Below are positions 54,386-63,336 of a stretch of DNA of 64,000 nucleotides, piece after piece; the first letter of the stretch is position 1; every line of letters begins with the position of its first letter. The stretch spans positions 6,882,001 to 6,946,000 of the forward strand of contig NZ_CP109055.1 in the NCBI RefSeq assembly GCF_035975855.1, read 5' to 3'. The position numbers and the translations under genes were made by a program. The notes below the pieces were generated by a model, which saw nothing but the letters and a program-made list of their open reading frames with translations, ran no database searches and was not told where the DNA came from. The DNA comes from Streptomyces sp. NBC_01304 (GTDB lineage Bacteria; Actinomycetota; Actinomycetes; Streptomycetales; Streptomycetaceae).

Positions 54386-54877
54386 TCAGTACTTGGCCCT
54401 GATGTCGACGATCTTGCGGGTGGCGAGGTCCGAGGACACCTCCAGATAGGTGTACGTACGGTTCTTGCCCGCACCCCAGGTGAGCCGCACCGTCGACCGG
54501 GTCTTGCCCATGCCGCTGTCGCCCGCGGTGACCTTCCAGGCGTTCGGCACGTTCTGCGCCATCAGGACGCCGTCCGCGTCGTTGCGCTTCTCCCAGTCGA
54601 GGAGGCGTTGGCGCAGGGCGGGCGTCAGATAGAACTTGCGCAGTTCGGCCGCGGCGGCGTTCGAGCCGGGGTCGTTGGCGACGTCGATGTACGCGCCGTA
54701 GAAGTGGGCCACGCGGTCGTAGACGACGTGCGGGCCGCCGCTGCGGGACGGGGGTCCGGACGAGGGGGACGAGGCCGGGGCCACGGTTCCCCTGTCGGGC
54801 AGGGTGCTCGCCGCGGCCGGGACCGCGGCGAGCGAGACGAGTACGGCGGAGATGACGAGGACGCGGTGCTGAGTCAT
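54386..54877 (-). CDS. small secreted protein
   Basis: A 163-residue protein with an N-terminal signal peptide (about 1-24, ending AAAST). A Ser/Pro/Gly-rich segment follows, then a domain of about 115 residues (VVYDRVAHFYGAYIDVANDPGSNAAAAELRKFYLTP...WGAGKNRTYTYLEVSSDLATRKIVDIRAKY) that looks like an NTF2-like or mixed alpha/beta fold. Function is unknown. Its stop lies in a 23-bp-period duplication (GGGGATCAGTACTTGG at 54358 and 54381). It is convergent with the ABC exporter gene. Confidence 0.65.
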   Translation of the reverse strand: MTQHRVLVISAVLVSLAAVPAAASTLPDRGTVAPASSPSSGPPSRSGGPHVVYDRVAHFYGAYIDVANDPGSNAAAAELRKFYLTPALRQRLLDWEKRNDADGVLMAQNVPNAWKVTAGDSGMGKTRSTVRLTWGAGKNRTYTYLEVSSDLATRKIVDIRAKY

Positions 54878-55107
54878 GGGGGGAACCGCCTTTCGCGTTC
54901 GACTCCGGTGAATCGGTGAATCGGTGAACCGGAGCCTCGTCTGTTGGACCACGGGTATACGTCCACGGTTGCCTGAAACATCCGAATCCACGGGAAAGGT
55001 ATGGCCAAGTTCGGCCAACCTCGCTCAGGCCCGGTCCAGGGTGCAACCGTTCGGCCGCCAAACGGCGTCCGTATGCTCAGACGCTGCTGAGGCGGGAGGG
55101 ACTGACG

Positions 55108-55557
55108 GTGCAGGCTGCGGAGAAACGGGAGATACGCGAGACACGGGAAGCACGGGCGGGACGCAAGGCCGGACGCGCGCGCAGACACTGGGCGCTGGGG
55201 GCGGCGCTGCTGAGCGCGATCGTGCTGATGTCCCTCGTGGGTCCCGGCACCGGCACCGCTCAGGCCGCCGGCCGCTGCAAGGGGCACAAGGTGGACACGC
55301 TCTGGTTCTCCACCGGCAGCGTGAAGATCTACCGGAGCGGCAACAAGCTCTGCGCCCTCACCGTCGCCAAACGCACCGGTTCCAAGAAGCCGATGATGGT
55401 CAGCATCCAGGCGCGCGGGCACCGGCCGGTGACGATCAGCGGCAAGGCCAAGAAGTACATGGGCGGCGTGACGGTCACCGCGGGCCGCACCCGTCCGGTG
55501 TGGGTCAGGGGATCGGTCGGGGCGGGCAAGGTCAGCGACGGCTGGCTGCACGTCTGA
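55108..55557 (+). CDS. small secreted basic protein
   Basis: A 149-residue exported protein. A long Arg/Glu-rich N-terminus precedes a hydrophobic segment (about residues 28-50, WALGAALLSAIVLMSLVG) ending in TAQAAG, a likely signal peptide. The mature part (about 95 residues, with one Cys pair RCKGHKV...KLCALTV) is basic and beta-rich. Function is unknown; similar small secreted proteins are frequent in the genus. The start GTG at 55108 has GGAGG-like sequence upstream. Confidence 0.7.
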   Translation: MQAAEKREIRETREARAGRKAGRARRHWALGAALLSAIVLMSLVGPGTGTAQAAGRCKGHKVDTLWFSTGSVKIYRSGNKLCALTVAKRTGSKKPMMVSIQARGHRPVTISGKAKKYMGGVTVTAGRTRPVWVRGSVGAGKVSDGWLHV

Positions 55558-55661
55558 CGAGGGGCGCCCGTCGAGGGCGCGTACGGCGAAACTCCCCCTG
55601 GTGCGGAGCAGGTTGCTACCGGTAGCTTCCGGCTGACATCCGTGACCACAGGGGAGAGTGC

Positions 55662-57083
55662 ATGCGCAAGGCGCTCAGATGGCTGCTGTCGCTGACGGTG
55701 CTGATAGGCACCGTGAGTACGACGGCATCGGCGGCCACCGCCGCACAGCCGCAGGCGACCGACATCAAGGATCAGCTGCTCGCCATACCCGGCGTGAGCC
55801 TGATCGAGGAGAAGCCGTACGCCGGCTACCGCTATTTCGTCCTCAACTTCACGCAGCGGGTCGACCACCGCGACGCGTCGAAGGGCACCTTCAAGCAGCG
55901 GTTCACCGTCCTGCACAAGGACACCGCGCGGCCGACGGTCTTCCAGACCTCGGGCTACAACGTGTCGACGAATCCCGGCCGTTCGGAGCCGACCCGGATC
56001 ATCGACGGCAACCAGGTCTCCATGGAGTACCGCTTCTTCACACCGTCCAGGCCCGCGCCCGCCGACTGGACCAAGCTCGACATCAAGCAGGCCGCGGCCG
56101 ACCAGCACGCCATCTTCAAGGCCCTCAAGCCGATCTACAAGCAGAAGTGGCTGGCCACCGGCGGCTCCAAGGGCGGCATGACCGCCACGTACTACGAGCG
56201 CTTCCACCCGCGTGACATGGACGGCGTCGTCGCGTACGTCGCCCCCAACGACGTGGTGAACAAGGAGGACTCGGCGTACGACCGCTTCTTCGAGAAGGTC
56301 GGCCCCAAGGAGTGCCGCGAGGCGCTGCAGGACGTCGAGCGCCAGGCCCTCGTCCGCCGTGAGCCGCTGGAGAAGAAGTACGCGGACTTCCTGGCCGCGA
56401 ACAACTACACGGTGAACACGGTCGGCACCCTCGACAAGGCCTACGAGGCCACCGTCATGGACACCGTCTGGGGCTTCTGGCAGTACAGCTCGGTCACCGA
56501 CTGCGCCGCGGTGCCGAACGCGAAGACCGCCACCGACCAGCAGCTCTTCGACTACATCGACGCGGTCAACGGCTGGGCGAACTACGCCGACCAGAGCCTT
56601 TCCGCCTACACCCCGTACTACTACCAGGCGGGCACCGAGCTGGGCGCCCCGACCATCAAGTCGCCGCACCTGGACGGTCTGACGCGCTACGGCTACCAGC
56701 CGCCGCGCAACTTCGTCCCGCGCGACATCGCGATGAAGTTCAAGCCGCAGTCCATGCGCGACGTCGACACCTGGGTCCGCCACAATGCGAACCGGATGCT
56801 CTTCGTCTACGGCCAGAACGACCCGTGGGGCGCCGAGCAGTTCCGCCCCGGCAAGGGCGCGCGCGACTCCTACGTCTACACGGCCCCGGGCATGAACCAC
56901 GGCGCGAACGTGGCCGGCCTGGTCGCGGACGAGAAGGCCAAGGCCACCGCCCGCATCCTGGCCTGGGCGGGCGTCGCCCCGGCCGCGGTCCAGGCGGACG
57001 CGTCGAAGGCGAAGCCGCTGGCCTCGTACGACGCGAAGCTCGACAAGCGCGACATCGAGAAGGAGCTGCGGCTCAGGCCGTAA
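55662..57083 (+). CDS. secreted S28-family (PS-10) tripeptidyl aminopeptidase
   Basis: A 473-residue exported serine peptidase. A signal peptide spans about residues 1-28 (TASAATAAQ). The catalytic Ser is in WLATGGSKGGMTATYY near residue 168, the Asp in LFVYGQNDPWGAEQF near 385, and the His in YTAPGMNHGANVAGL near 410. The family removes tripeptides or Pro-containing peptides from the N-terminus of proteins and supports protein feeding or mycelial turnover. It has its own ATG and likely its own promoter after the small secreted gene. Confidence 0.88.
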   Translation: MRKALRWLLSLTVLIGTVSTTASAATAAQPQATDIKDQLLAIPGVSLIEEKPYAGYRYFVLNFTQRVDHRDASKGTFKQRFTVLHKDTARPTVFQTSGYNVSTNPGRSEPTRIIDGNQVSMEYRFFTPSRPAPADWTKLDIKQAAADQHAIFKALKPIYKQKWLATGGSKGGMTATYYERFHPRDMDGVVAYVAPNDVVNKEDSAYDRFFEKVGPKECREALQDVERQALVRREPLEKKYADFLAANNYTVNTVGTLDKAYEATVMDTVWGFWQYSSVTDCAAVPNAKTATDQQLFDYIDAVNGWANYADQSLSAYTPYYYQAGTELGAPTIKSPHLDGLTRYGYQPPRNFVPRDIAMKFKPQSMRDVDTWVRHNANRMLFVYGQNDPWGAEQFRPGKGARDSYVYTAPGMNHGANVAGLVADEKAKATARILAWAGVAPAAVQADASKAKPLASYDAKLDKRDIEKELRLRP

Positions 57084-57117
57084 GCCTCCACGGGGGAAGG
57101 CCCGGTGGGCCTCGGCA

Positions 57118-59403
57118 TCACTTCTTGGTGCTGTCGAGGCTCACCCAGCCGTCCTTCTCGGAGTACACATAGACGATGCCCCCGGCGATCAGCGGTTCGG
57201 TGTCCGATCCGATGGACGGCATCCCGCTGTCGTCCGGGAGCGTCGGTACTGCGCCCTGCCAGGCGACGTCACCGGTCTTCGGGTCGAAGGCGACGACGTT
57301 CTGGTCGGTGGTCACATAGATCCGGTTGCCCGCCCAGACGGGCGCCGCGTCGGAAACCCCCTTGCGCGGCACCGGGGACCGCCACAGCTCCCGCCCCGCC
57401 ACCGGGTCGACGGCCACGAGCTCGCTGTCGGCAAGCAGCAGGACCTTCCCCTTCGTGACCGACAGTTCGGCCGCACCCACCTGGCCGAAACCCCAACTCC
57501 CCTTCACCCGCGTGGTCTTGGAGTCGGCGCCCTTCGCCAGTTCCTGGCGGAGCACCGAGGTGTTCTCCTGGGTCTCGTCCGTGGTCGCGCAGTGCAGCAG
57601 GAGCTTGCCGTCCTCCTTGGTGAGCGCCTCGGAGCCCATCACACAGGGCTTGTCGAGCGCGAAGGAGCCGACCGTCTCACCGCTCTTGTCGAGGACGGTG
57701 ACGAAGTCCTCGGTCCCGGCGCCGTCCTTCGCGGCGGAGAACGAGTAGACCCTGCCGTCCACGATGCGCAGCGAGGGCGGATAGCCCGACATGTTCTCCG
57801 GGTTCGGGGGCTTGGTCGTCCACGGCCGCTTGCCGCCCTTGTCGAACGCGTAGACCCGGCCCGCGTGGTCGGCGGAGTACGCCCTGTCGCCCGCTCCGAC
57901 CAGCCGCTGCGTGAGGATCTGCAGGGGCGTGGACCAGAGCACCTCGCCCTTGCCGATCGACAGGCCCACCATCCGCTCGCCGCTGTTGACGAGCACGGTG
58001 TCGCCGAGGACCACGGGGGAGTTCTGGCCGTACGCCGACGCCTTCTTGGTCGACCACATCTTCTCGCCGGTGGCCGCGTCGATCCGTACGGTCTCGTCCC
58101 CGACGCAGATCAGCGAGGCCTGCGCGTAGACGCAGTCGCTGCCCTGCAGGTTGTACGCCCACCGCTGCCAGCCCGCCGGGCGGCGCTCGGCGCTGTCCTC
58201 GTAGGCGTACGTGAACCCCGTCGACCCCGACTGGACGCTCGCGTACGCCCCCGCGCCGGGCGGCTGCGGTGTCTCGCGCGGCGCCGTGTTCTGCGCGGGC
58301 GGCTTGCCCGAACCGCCGGGCGCGGCCGCGGGGTCGTCCGTGGTGGTGTCTTCCCGCAGCCCGTACAGCAGGCCTCCGGTGAGCACCGCGACGCCCGTCA
58401 CCGCGGCCGCCACGGCGAGCACGCGGCGGCGCCGTCCGACGGGCGGCGGGGTGGGCGCCGAGGCCGCATCGGTGCCATTCGTCACCGGCACGGCAGGCGC
58501 CGCCCCGCCCGGCGCCCGCCGCAGCATCACCGTGTCCGGCGACACCGGCGCGGCCGGGACGGGCGCGGCCGAGGGCGGCTTGGCCCGCGTCTTCTGGAGC
58601 AGCACGAGCAGCTCGTCCGCGTCCGGCCGCTCACCCTGCTCCTTGGCCAGGCAGCGCTCGAGGACGGGCCGCAGCCAGTCGGGCACCCCGTCCAGGTCCG
58701 GCGGCTCGTGGACCAGTTGGTAGGCCACCGCGTACACGTCCGTCGCGTCGAACGGCACGTGCCCGCTCGCCGCGTACGTCATCACGGACCCGAGCGAGAA
58801 AATGTCGCTCGGTGATCCCACGTCCCGCTGGGCGCGGATCTGCTCCGGGGACATGAACGGCGGGGTGCCCACCGCGATCCCGGTGTGCGTGCGCATGTCG
58901 GCGTCGGCGGCCCGCACGATCCCGAAGTCGATGACGCGCGGCCCGTCGTCGGCGAGCAGCACGTTGCCCGGCTTGAGGTCGCGGTGCACGATCCCGGCCC
59001 GGTGGATGTCGCGCAGCGCCTCGCCGAGCCCGAGGGCCAGGCGGTACAGCTCGTCGTCGGTGAAGGCCGGACCGTTCTTGATGCGCAGGTCGAGCGGCCG
59101 CCCCGGCACGTACAGGGTCGCCATCCACGGCGGGTCGGCATCCGGGTCCGCGTCCAGGACCGGCGCCGTGAACGCCCCGCTCACCTGGCGGGCCGCCGTC
59201 ACCTCGCGCCGGAAGCGCTGGCGGAAGTCCGGCTGGTGCGCGAGATCGGTACGGATGACCTTGACCGCGACCTGGCGGCCCGAGGGCGACGTGCCGAGAT
59301 AGACATGGCCCATGCCGCCGGACCCGAGAAGCGAATCCAGCCGATAGCCGGGAATGTCCGGCAACTCCTGTGCCCCCCGGGCACCCTGAGCATCCTGGGC
59401 CAT
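57118..59403 (-). CDS. Ser/Thr protein kinase with extracellular PQQ/beta-propeller domain
   Basis: A 761-residue membrane kinase. The N-terminal kinase domain (about 15-275) has the Gly loop LLGSGGMGHVYLG, Lys in VAVKVIR, catalytic HRDLKPGNVLL and DFGIVRAAD. A Pro/Ala-rich juxtamembrane region leads to one transmembrane helix (about 340-360, VLAVAAAVTGVAVLTGGLLYGL). The C-terminal roughly 380 residues form PQQ-like beta-propeller repeats outside the cell (for example ATGEKMWSTKK and FDPKTGDVAWQG), likely a sensor for a ligand or wall material. The ATG at 59403 is used; the frame upstream is open only through GC bias. Confidence 0.92.
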   Translation of the reverse strand: MAQDAQGARGAQELPDIPGYRLDSLLGSGGMGHVYLGTSPSGRQVAVKVIRTDLAHQPDFRQRFRREVTAARQVSGAFTAPVLDADPDADPPWMATLYVPGRPLDLRIKNGPAFTDDELYRLALGLGEALRDIHRAGIVHRDLKPGNVLLADDGPRVIDFGIVRAADADMRTHTGIAVGTPPFMSPEQIRAQRDVGSPSDIFSLGSVMTYAASGHVPFDATDVYAVAYQLVHEPPDLDGVPDWLRPVLERCLAKEQGERPDADELLVLLQKTRAKPPSAAPVPAAPVSPDTVMLRRAPGGAAPAVPVTNGTDAASAPTPPPVGRRRRVLAVAAAVTGVAVLTGGLLYGLREDTTTDDPAAAPGGSGKPPAQNTAPRETPQPPGAGAYASVQSGSTGFTYAYEDSAERRPAGWQRWAYNLQGSDCVYAQASLICVGDETVRIDAATGEKMWSTKKASAYGQNSPVVLGDTVLVNSGERMVGLSIGKGEVLWSTPLQILTQRLVGAGDRAYSADHAGRVYAFDKGGKRPWTTKPPNPENMSGYPPSLRIVDGRVYSFSAAKDGAGTEDFVTVLDKSGETVGSFALDKPCVMGSEALTKEDGKLLLHCATTDETQENTSVLRQELAKGADSKTTRVKGSWGFGQVGAAELSVTKGKVLLLADSELVAVDPVAGRELWRSPVPRKGVSDAAPVWAGNRIYVTTDQNVVAFDPKTGDVAWQGAVPTLPDDSGMPSIGSDTEPLIAGGIVYVYSEKDGWVSLDSTKK

Positions 59404-59497
59404 CGTTCCCCCATCGTCGTACGGCCGTGCGCGGATGATACCGAGCGGCCGCGGACCTGGACCCTCAGCGCCTGCTTCTGAGCCTTCCTCTGGGCCG

Positions 59498-60118
59498 TCA
59501 CACCGGCTGTGCGCACCCCACCGGCTTCGTCCCGCCCAGTTGGACGTACAGCTGTGTCGAGTCCGGGCACTTGGCCCGGGTCGTGACCGCCGAGCCCACC
59601 CGGAACTCCGGTGACTGCTTGCCCGAGCCGTCGCACGCCGTCTCGCGGACCTCGCCGGCCTTGGCCTGGTAGACGCAGTCGCCGACGATCGTGCGCGGGC
59701 CACCGCCGCCGCCCGGGTCGCCGGGGTGCGGGTTCTCCAGGTTGCGCATGCAGGCGTAGCCGCGCGGGACGTTGCCGTCGCCGTCCTCGTCGAGGGCGGG
59801 CCGGGTCTCCGTGATGTGCAGGACGAAGTCGGTGGTGGTGGGGCAGGCGGGGCCGTCCGAGAGGTTGCCGTCGTAGCGGGCGACGACGCGGGCCTGTGCC
59901 TTCTCGCTGCCGCAGGCCACTTCGGTGAAGCCCTGACCGCGCGTGCTGCATTCGTCGACGGCCAGGAAGACCGCGCCGTAGCCGGAGGGGGACACGGTGG
60001 ACGCGTCGCCGCCGAGTCTGCCGCTGCTGGTGCCCGGCGATTTCTGACATGAAGTGAGCGCGGCCGCGAGCAGCAGCGCGCACGCACACACCACCCCTGC
60101 GAATCGTGCTTGGCGCAT
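59498..60118 (-). CDS. lipoprotein of unknown function
   Basis: A 206-residue lipoprotein. The signal peptide ends at the lipobox LTSC near residue 24. The mature protein contains six or more Cys (DECSTRGQ, EVACGSEK, GPACPTT, YACMRN, DCVYQAK, TACDGSG) likely forming disulfides, and a DEDGDGNVPRGYACMRN acidic stretch resembling a metal-binding loop. It lies 94 bp upstream of the PQQ kinase gene on the same strand, so it could supply the kinase's extracellular partner. The ATG at 60118 follows GGGGGG; function is not known. Confidence 0.75.
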   Translation of the reverse strand: MRQARFAGVVCACALLLAAALTSCQKSPGTSSGRLGGDASTVSPSGYGAVFLAVDECSTRGQGFTEVACGSEKAQARVVARYDGNLSDGPACPTTTDFVLHITETRPALDEDGDGNVPRGYACMRNLENPHPGDPGGGGGPRTIVGDCVYQAKAGEVRETACDGSGKQSPEFRVGSAVTTRAKCPDSTQLYVQLGGTKPVGCAQPV

Positions 60119-60210
60119 GGTGTACCCCCCGGTATGTCCCTCCAGCGTGGCCCGTCCCGAGGGGTGCACGCCAGAGGTGTATGGGGGTTTGCGTCAGTTG
60201 GGGGGAGTGC

Positions 60211-60251
60211 GCCGGTTGCGCGGCGTACGTCGCATACGACGCGCAACCGGC
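60211..60251. terminator. long hairpin after GH3 gene
   Basis: A 12-bp perfect stem (60211-60222 and 60240-60251) with a partly paired interior (GCGTA...TACG) lies 15 bp behind the GH3 stop codon. It probably terminates that gene. Confidence 0.8.
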
Positions 60252-60265
60252 ACGCCCCTCACCTT

Positions 60266-62101
60266 CTAGTACGACAGTCCGTAGCCGATCGGATACAGCG
60301 TCCGGGTCGGATCGTCCGCCCGCTGCACCGGCACCGGCAGCCGCCCCTCGGGCTCGGCCTTGCCTGCGATCACCCTTGCGGCGGCGCGGAGTTCGACATC
60401 CGTCCAGGAGTACGCGGCCAGCGTGGCCTTCTGCCCCGACAACTGCGCCACGTCGTAGGGATTGCGGATGGCGACCGTGACGACCGGGACCCCGGTCGCG
60501 GCCAGCCTGCTGACGAGGGTGGACTGTGCGCTGCCCGCCGCCACGTTGTACGTCCCCACGATCACGGCGTCCTTGCCGCTCGCCGCCGCCACCGCCTCGT
60601 CGATCTTCGCGGCGGTCGGCGCGGTCCCGGTCGACAACGCCGTCGCGGTGAAGCCGAGTTCGGTGAGCGCCTTGGCCAGGACCGTCGTGGGCGGGCCGGT
60701 CGAGCCGGACGGTGAGGCCGGGTCGGCGCCCACCACGAGCAGGTTGGGCTGTCGCCGCCTCGACAGGGGCAGGGCCCCGCCCTCGTTGACGAGCAGGGTC
60801 GTCGTCGCTTCGGCGATGCGGTCGGCGGAGGCCAGGTGGGAGCGGGTGCCGACGACGCGGTCGACGCCCTTGTGGGTGACGTAGGGCTGCTTGAACAGAC
60901 CGCGCCTGGCCTTGAGTTCAAGGATCCGCAGGATCGATTCGTCAAGGCGGGCCTCGGTCAGCTCGCCGCCGCGGACGGCCGCGAGGACCGCGTTCCACGC
61001 CACGGCCAGGTCGGGCGGGTTGAGCAGCTGGTCGACGCCCGCCTTCAGGGCGAGCACCGGCACCCGGTCGTCGCCGTACTTGGTGCGTACGCCCTGCATG
61101 CCGAGCGAGTCGGTGACCACGACCCCGTCGTAGCCGAGCTGTTCGCGCAGGATGCCGGTCAGGATCGGCGGCGAGAGCGTGGCCGGGTCCTCGGCCGCGT
61201 CGAGCGCCGGGACCACGATGTGCGCGGTCATGATTGAGTCGATGCCGGCGGCTATCGCGGCCTCGAACGGCGGGGCGTCCAGTTCCTGCCACTGCTCGCG
61301 GGTGTGGTGGATGTACGGAATCCCGGTGTGGCTGTCGGTCGCGGTGTCGCCGTGCCCGGGGAAGTGCTTGCTCGTCGCCGCGACGCCCCCGCTCTGATAG
61401 CCCTTGACCTGCGCGGCGACCAGCTCGGCGACCGCTTGGGGGTCGGCGCCGAAGGAGCGTACGCCGATGACGGGGTTGGCCGGGTTGACGTTCACGTCGG
61501 CGACCGGCGCGTAGTTCTGCCGGATGCCCACCGCGGCCAGCTCGGCCCCCGCGATCTTCGCGGCCCGGCGGGCGTCGGACGTGGACCCGCCGGCGCCGAG
61601 GGCCATCGCGCCGGGCATCAGGGTGGCGGGCTTGCCGACGCGGCAGACGATGCCGTGCTCCTGGTCGGTGGATATCAACAGCGGGACGGGCGTGGTCTGT
61701 TGGAGCCCCGACTTCTGTATCCCGTTGCTCAGGTCGGCTATCTGGTGCGGGTCGCGGGTGTTGTGCGCCCACGCGAAGTAGATGATGCCGCCGACGTGGT
61801 ACTTGGCTATGAGCTCGGCGGCGCTGCGTACCCCTATCTCTTCCAGGTTGTGATCGATGTCCACCTGGTCGGGGGCCGTGGCCGAATGGCCGTACACGCG
61901 CATGACGAAGAGCTGACCGACCTTCTCCTCAAGAGTCATACGGCCGATGAGCTCGCGGAGCTTGTCGCGGTTCACACGACCATCTTCCGCCGCCTGTACC
62001 GGAGTTGCTCCCATCGCGACCGCGGCGGTGGCTCCGGCGGTGGCGGCGAGGAGGGTGCGTCTGGAAGGGCTGGTGGCGGTGCGGAGCCGGCGTTGCTGCA
62101 C
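60266..62101 (-). CDS. exported GH3 beta-N-acetylglucosaminidase (NagZ-like)
   Basis: A 611-residue glycoside hydrolase family 3 enzyme. A Tat signal (SPSRRTLLAATAGATAAVAMGATPVQA) follows the GTG at 62101, which has GGGAG five bases upstream; an ATG at 62182 would place the signal too far inside. The catalytic domain has KHFPGHGDTATDSHTGIP (the NagZ-type His/Asp loop) and the nucleophile Asp in VVVTDSLGMQG. A C-terminal GH3 domain (about 440-611) ends in RTLYPIGYGLSY. It probably trims GlcNAc from chitin or wall fragments outside the cell. I believe it corresponds to SCO2758. Confidence 0.9.
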   Translation of the reverse strand: MQQRRLRTATSPSRRTLLAATAGATAAVAMGATPVQAAEDGRVNRDKLRELIGRMTLEEKVGQLFVMRVYGHSATAPDQVDIDHNLEEIGVRSAAELIAKYHVGGIIYFAWAHNTRDPHQIADLSNGIQKSGLQQTTPVPLLISTDQEHGIVCRVGKPATLMPGAMALGAGGSTSDARRAAKIAGAELAAVGIRQNYAPVADVNVNPANPVIGVRSFGADPQAVAELVAAQVKGYQSGGVAATSKHFPGHGDTATDSHTGIPYIHHTREQWQELDAPPFEAAIAAGIDSIMTAHIVVPALDAAEDPATLSPPILTGILREQLGYDGVVVTDSLGMQGVRTKYGDDRVPVLALKAGVDQLLNPPDLAVAWNAVLAAVRGGELTEARLDESILRILELKARRGLFKQPYVTHKGVDRVVGTRSHLASADRIAEATTTLLVNEGGALPLSRRRQPNLLVVGADPASPSGSTGPPTTVLAKALTELGFTATALSTGTAPTAAKIDEAVAAASGKDAVIVGTYNVAAGSAQSTLVSRLAATGVPVVTVAIRNPYDVAQLSGQKATLAAYSWTDVELRAAARVIAGKAEPEGRLPVPVQRADDPTRTLYPIGYGLSY

Positions 62102-62164
62102 TTTCGCTCCCAGGGCTGGAGTGAGTGGAACGGGGGCTGAGCCTGAGCACTGAACCTGACTGAA

Positions 62165-62202
62165 GGAAACTTCCGAGGACATACGGATAGTCGGAAAGTT
62201 TC
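62165..62202. promoter_or_regulatory. inverted repeat upstream of GH3 gene
   Basis: GGAAACTTCCGA (62165-62176) and TCGGAAAGTTTC (62191-62202) form an inverted repeat with one bulge, 64 bp before the GTG start. It is a likely operator for a sugar regulator or an RNA hairpin in the leader. The rest of the 319-bp upstream gap shows no gene. Confidence 0.6.
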
Positions 62203-62420
62203 TGCCAGTCAAGGGAGTTGGGGATTCAGGGGAACCCGTACGCCTACCCCTCCGTCCAACCGGCATGCTGCCGGAGAGTCTCCGCAGTGCGGTGTCGGCC
62301 TCGCTGCTGGCTGCGAACGCTGACCTCCCTCTCCGCCGCACGCGGCCGGCAGCATGCCGTCACCGGTGCGCCCCCCTCCGACAGCGCCGGTGACGGCTGT
62401 ACTTTTGGGCGCGGCTCAGG

Positions 62421-63221
62421 TCAGGCCGACTCGTTCAGGAGCCGCGCCAGATGCTCCCGGCCTCCCGTCAGCAGGCCCGGCAGGGGCGCCGCCTCCGGGT
62501 ACCACCGGGCCTCGTACTCCCAGCACAGCCACCCGTCCCAGCCGGCCCGGCTCAGCACCTCGACCAGCTCGGCCAGCGGCAGCACACCCTGGCCGAGGGC
62601 GAGCGGCGTCGTGTCCTCGCCGGACGCGATGTCCTTGACCTGGACGTATCCGAGGTGCGGGGCCAGGGCCGCGTACGACTCGGCGGGCTGCTCGCCGCCC
62701 AGCCATGTGTGCATCACGTCCCACAGGGCCCCGGCCTGCCGGTGCCCGACCTGGCCGAGGACGCGCATGGCCGCCGCACCCGTCCGGTGCGAGTCGTGGG
62801 TCTCCAGCAGGATGCGGACCCCGAGGTCCGCGGCGATCTCCGCCGCCGCGCCGAGCCGTCGCGCGGCCGTGGCGTCGGCCTCCGCCTCGCTCTGCTCCTC
62901 GCCGCCGCCGGGGAAGACGCGGATGTACGGCGCCCCCAGGTCGCGCGCGAGCTCGAGCAGCGCCCGGATCTCGACGAGTACCGGGCCGTCCTCGCCGGGC
63001 TCGGCCACGCGCGCGTACCCCGCGATGCCGAGGACCTCCACCCCGGCCGCCTTGAACTCGGCGGCCACATCGGCCCGTTCGGTGAGTCCGAGCCCGGTGT
63101 GCACCGGCTCCTCGGGATGGGCCCGCAGCTCCACGCCGTGGTAGCCGTGCGACGCGGCGAGCCACACCACGTCGGAGATCGGCAGTCCGGGCACACCGAG
63201 GGTGGAGAAGGCCAGCTTCAT
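62421..63221 (-). CDS. sugar phosphate isomerase/epimerase family (TIM barrel)
   Basis: A 266-residue xylose-isomerase-like TIM-barrel protein (AP endonuclease 2 superfamily). Motifs are MKLAFSTLGVPGLP at the first strand, VELRAHPEEPVH, ILLETHDSH (metal Glu and His), ALWDVMHTWLGGE and YVQVKDIAS and WLCWEYEARW (last metal Glu). It probably isomerises or epimerises a sugar or inositol derivative. An ATG at 63221 starts it; ATGGCGAGGGCTCCAGCTTC repeats part of the start just upstream. It is separate from the GH3 gene (319-bp gap) but on the same strand. Confidence 0.82.
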   Translation of the reverse strand: MKLAFSTLGVPGLPISDVVWLAASHGYHGVELRAHPEEPVHTGLGLTERADVAAEFKAAGVEVLGIAGYARVAEPGEDGPVLVEIRALLELARDLGAPYIRVFPGGGEEQSEAEADATAARRLGAAAEIAADLGVRILLETHDSHRTGAAAMRVLGQVGHRQAGALWDVMHTWLGGEQPAESYAALAPHLGYVQVKDIASGEDTTPLALGQGVLPLAELVEVLSRAGWDGWLCWEYEARWYPEAAPLPGLLTGGREHLARLLNESA

Positions 63222-63336
63222 GGCGAGGGCTCCAGCTTCATGGGGAAGGTCCGCAGGGAGTCGACCGGGGGATGAGGCGGACCCTAGGAAGCCCCGGCCA
63301 CCCCGTCAAGCAGGCGTTTCGCCGGGCGTTCGCGGT

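Noticed and set aside
57118..60246. A 1042-residue reading of the kinase starting at 60246
   Set aside because: The N-terminal part is antisense-like Pro/Arg-rich sequence overlapping the lipoprotein gene; the kinase begins at the ATG at 59403.
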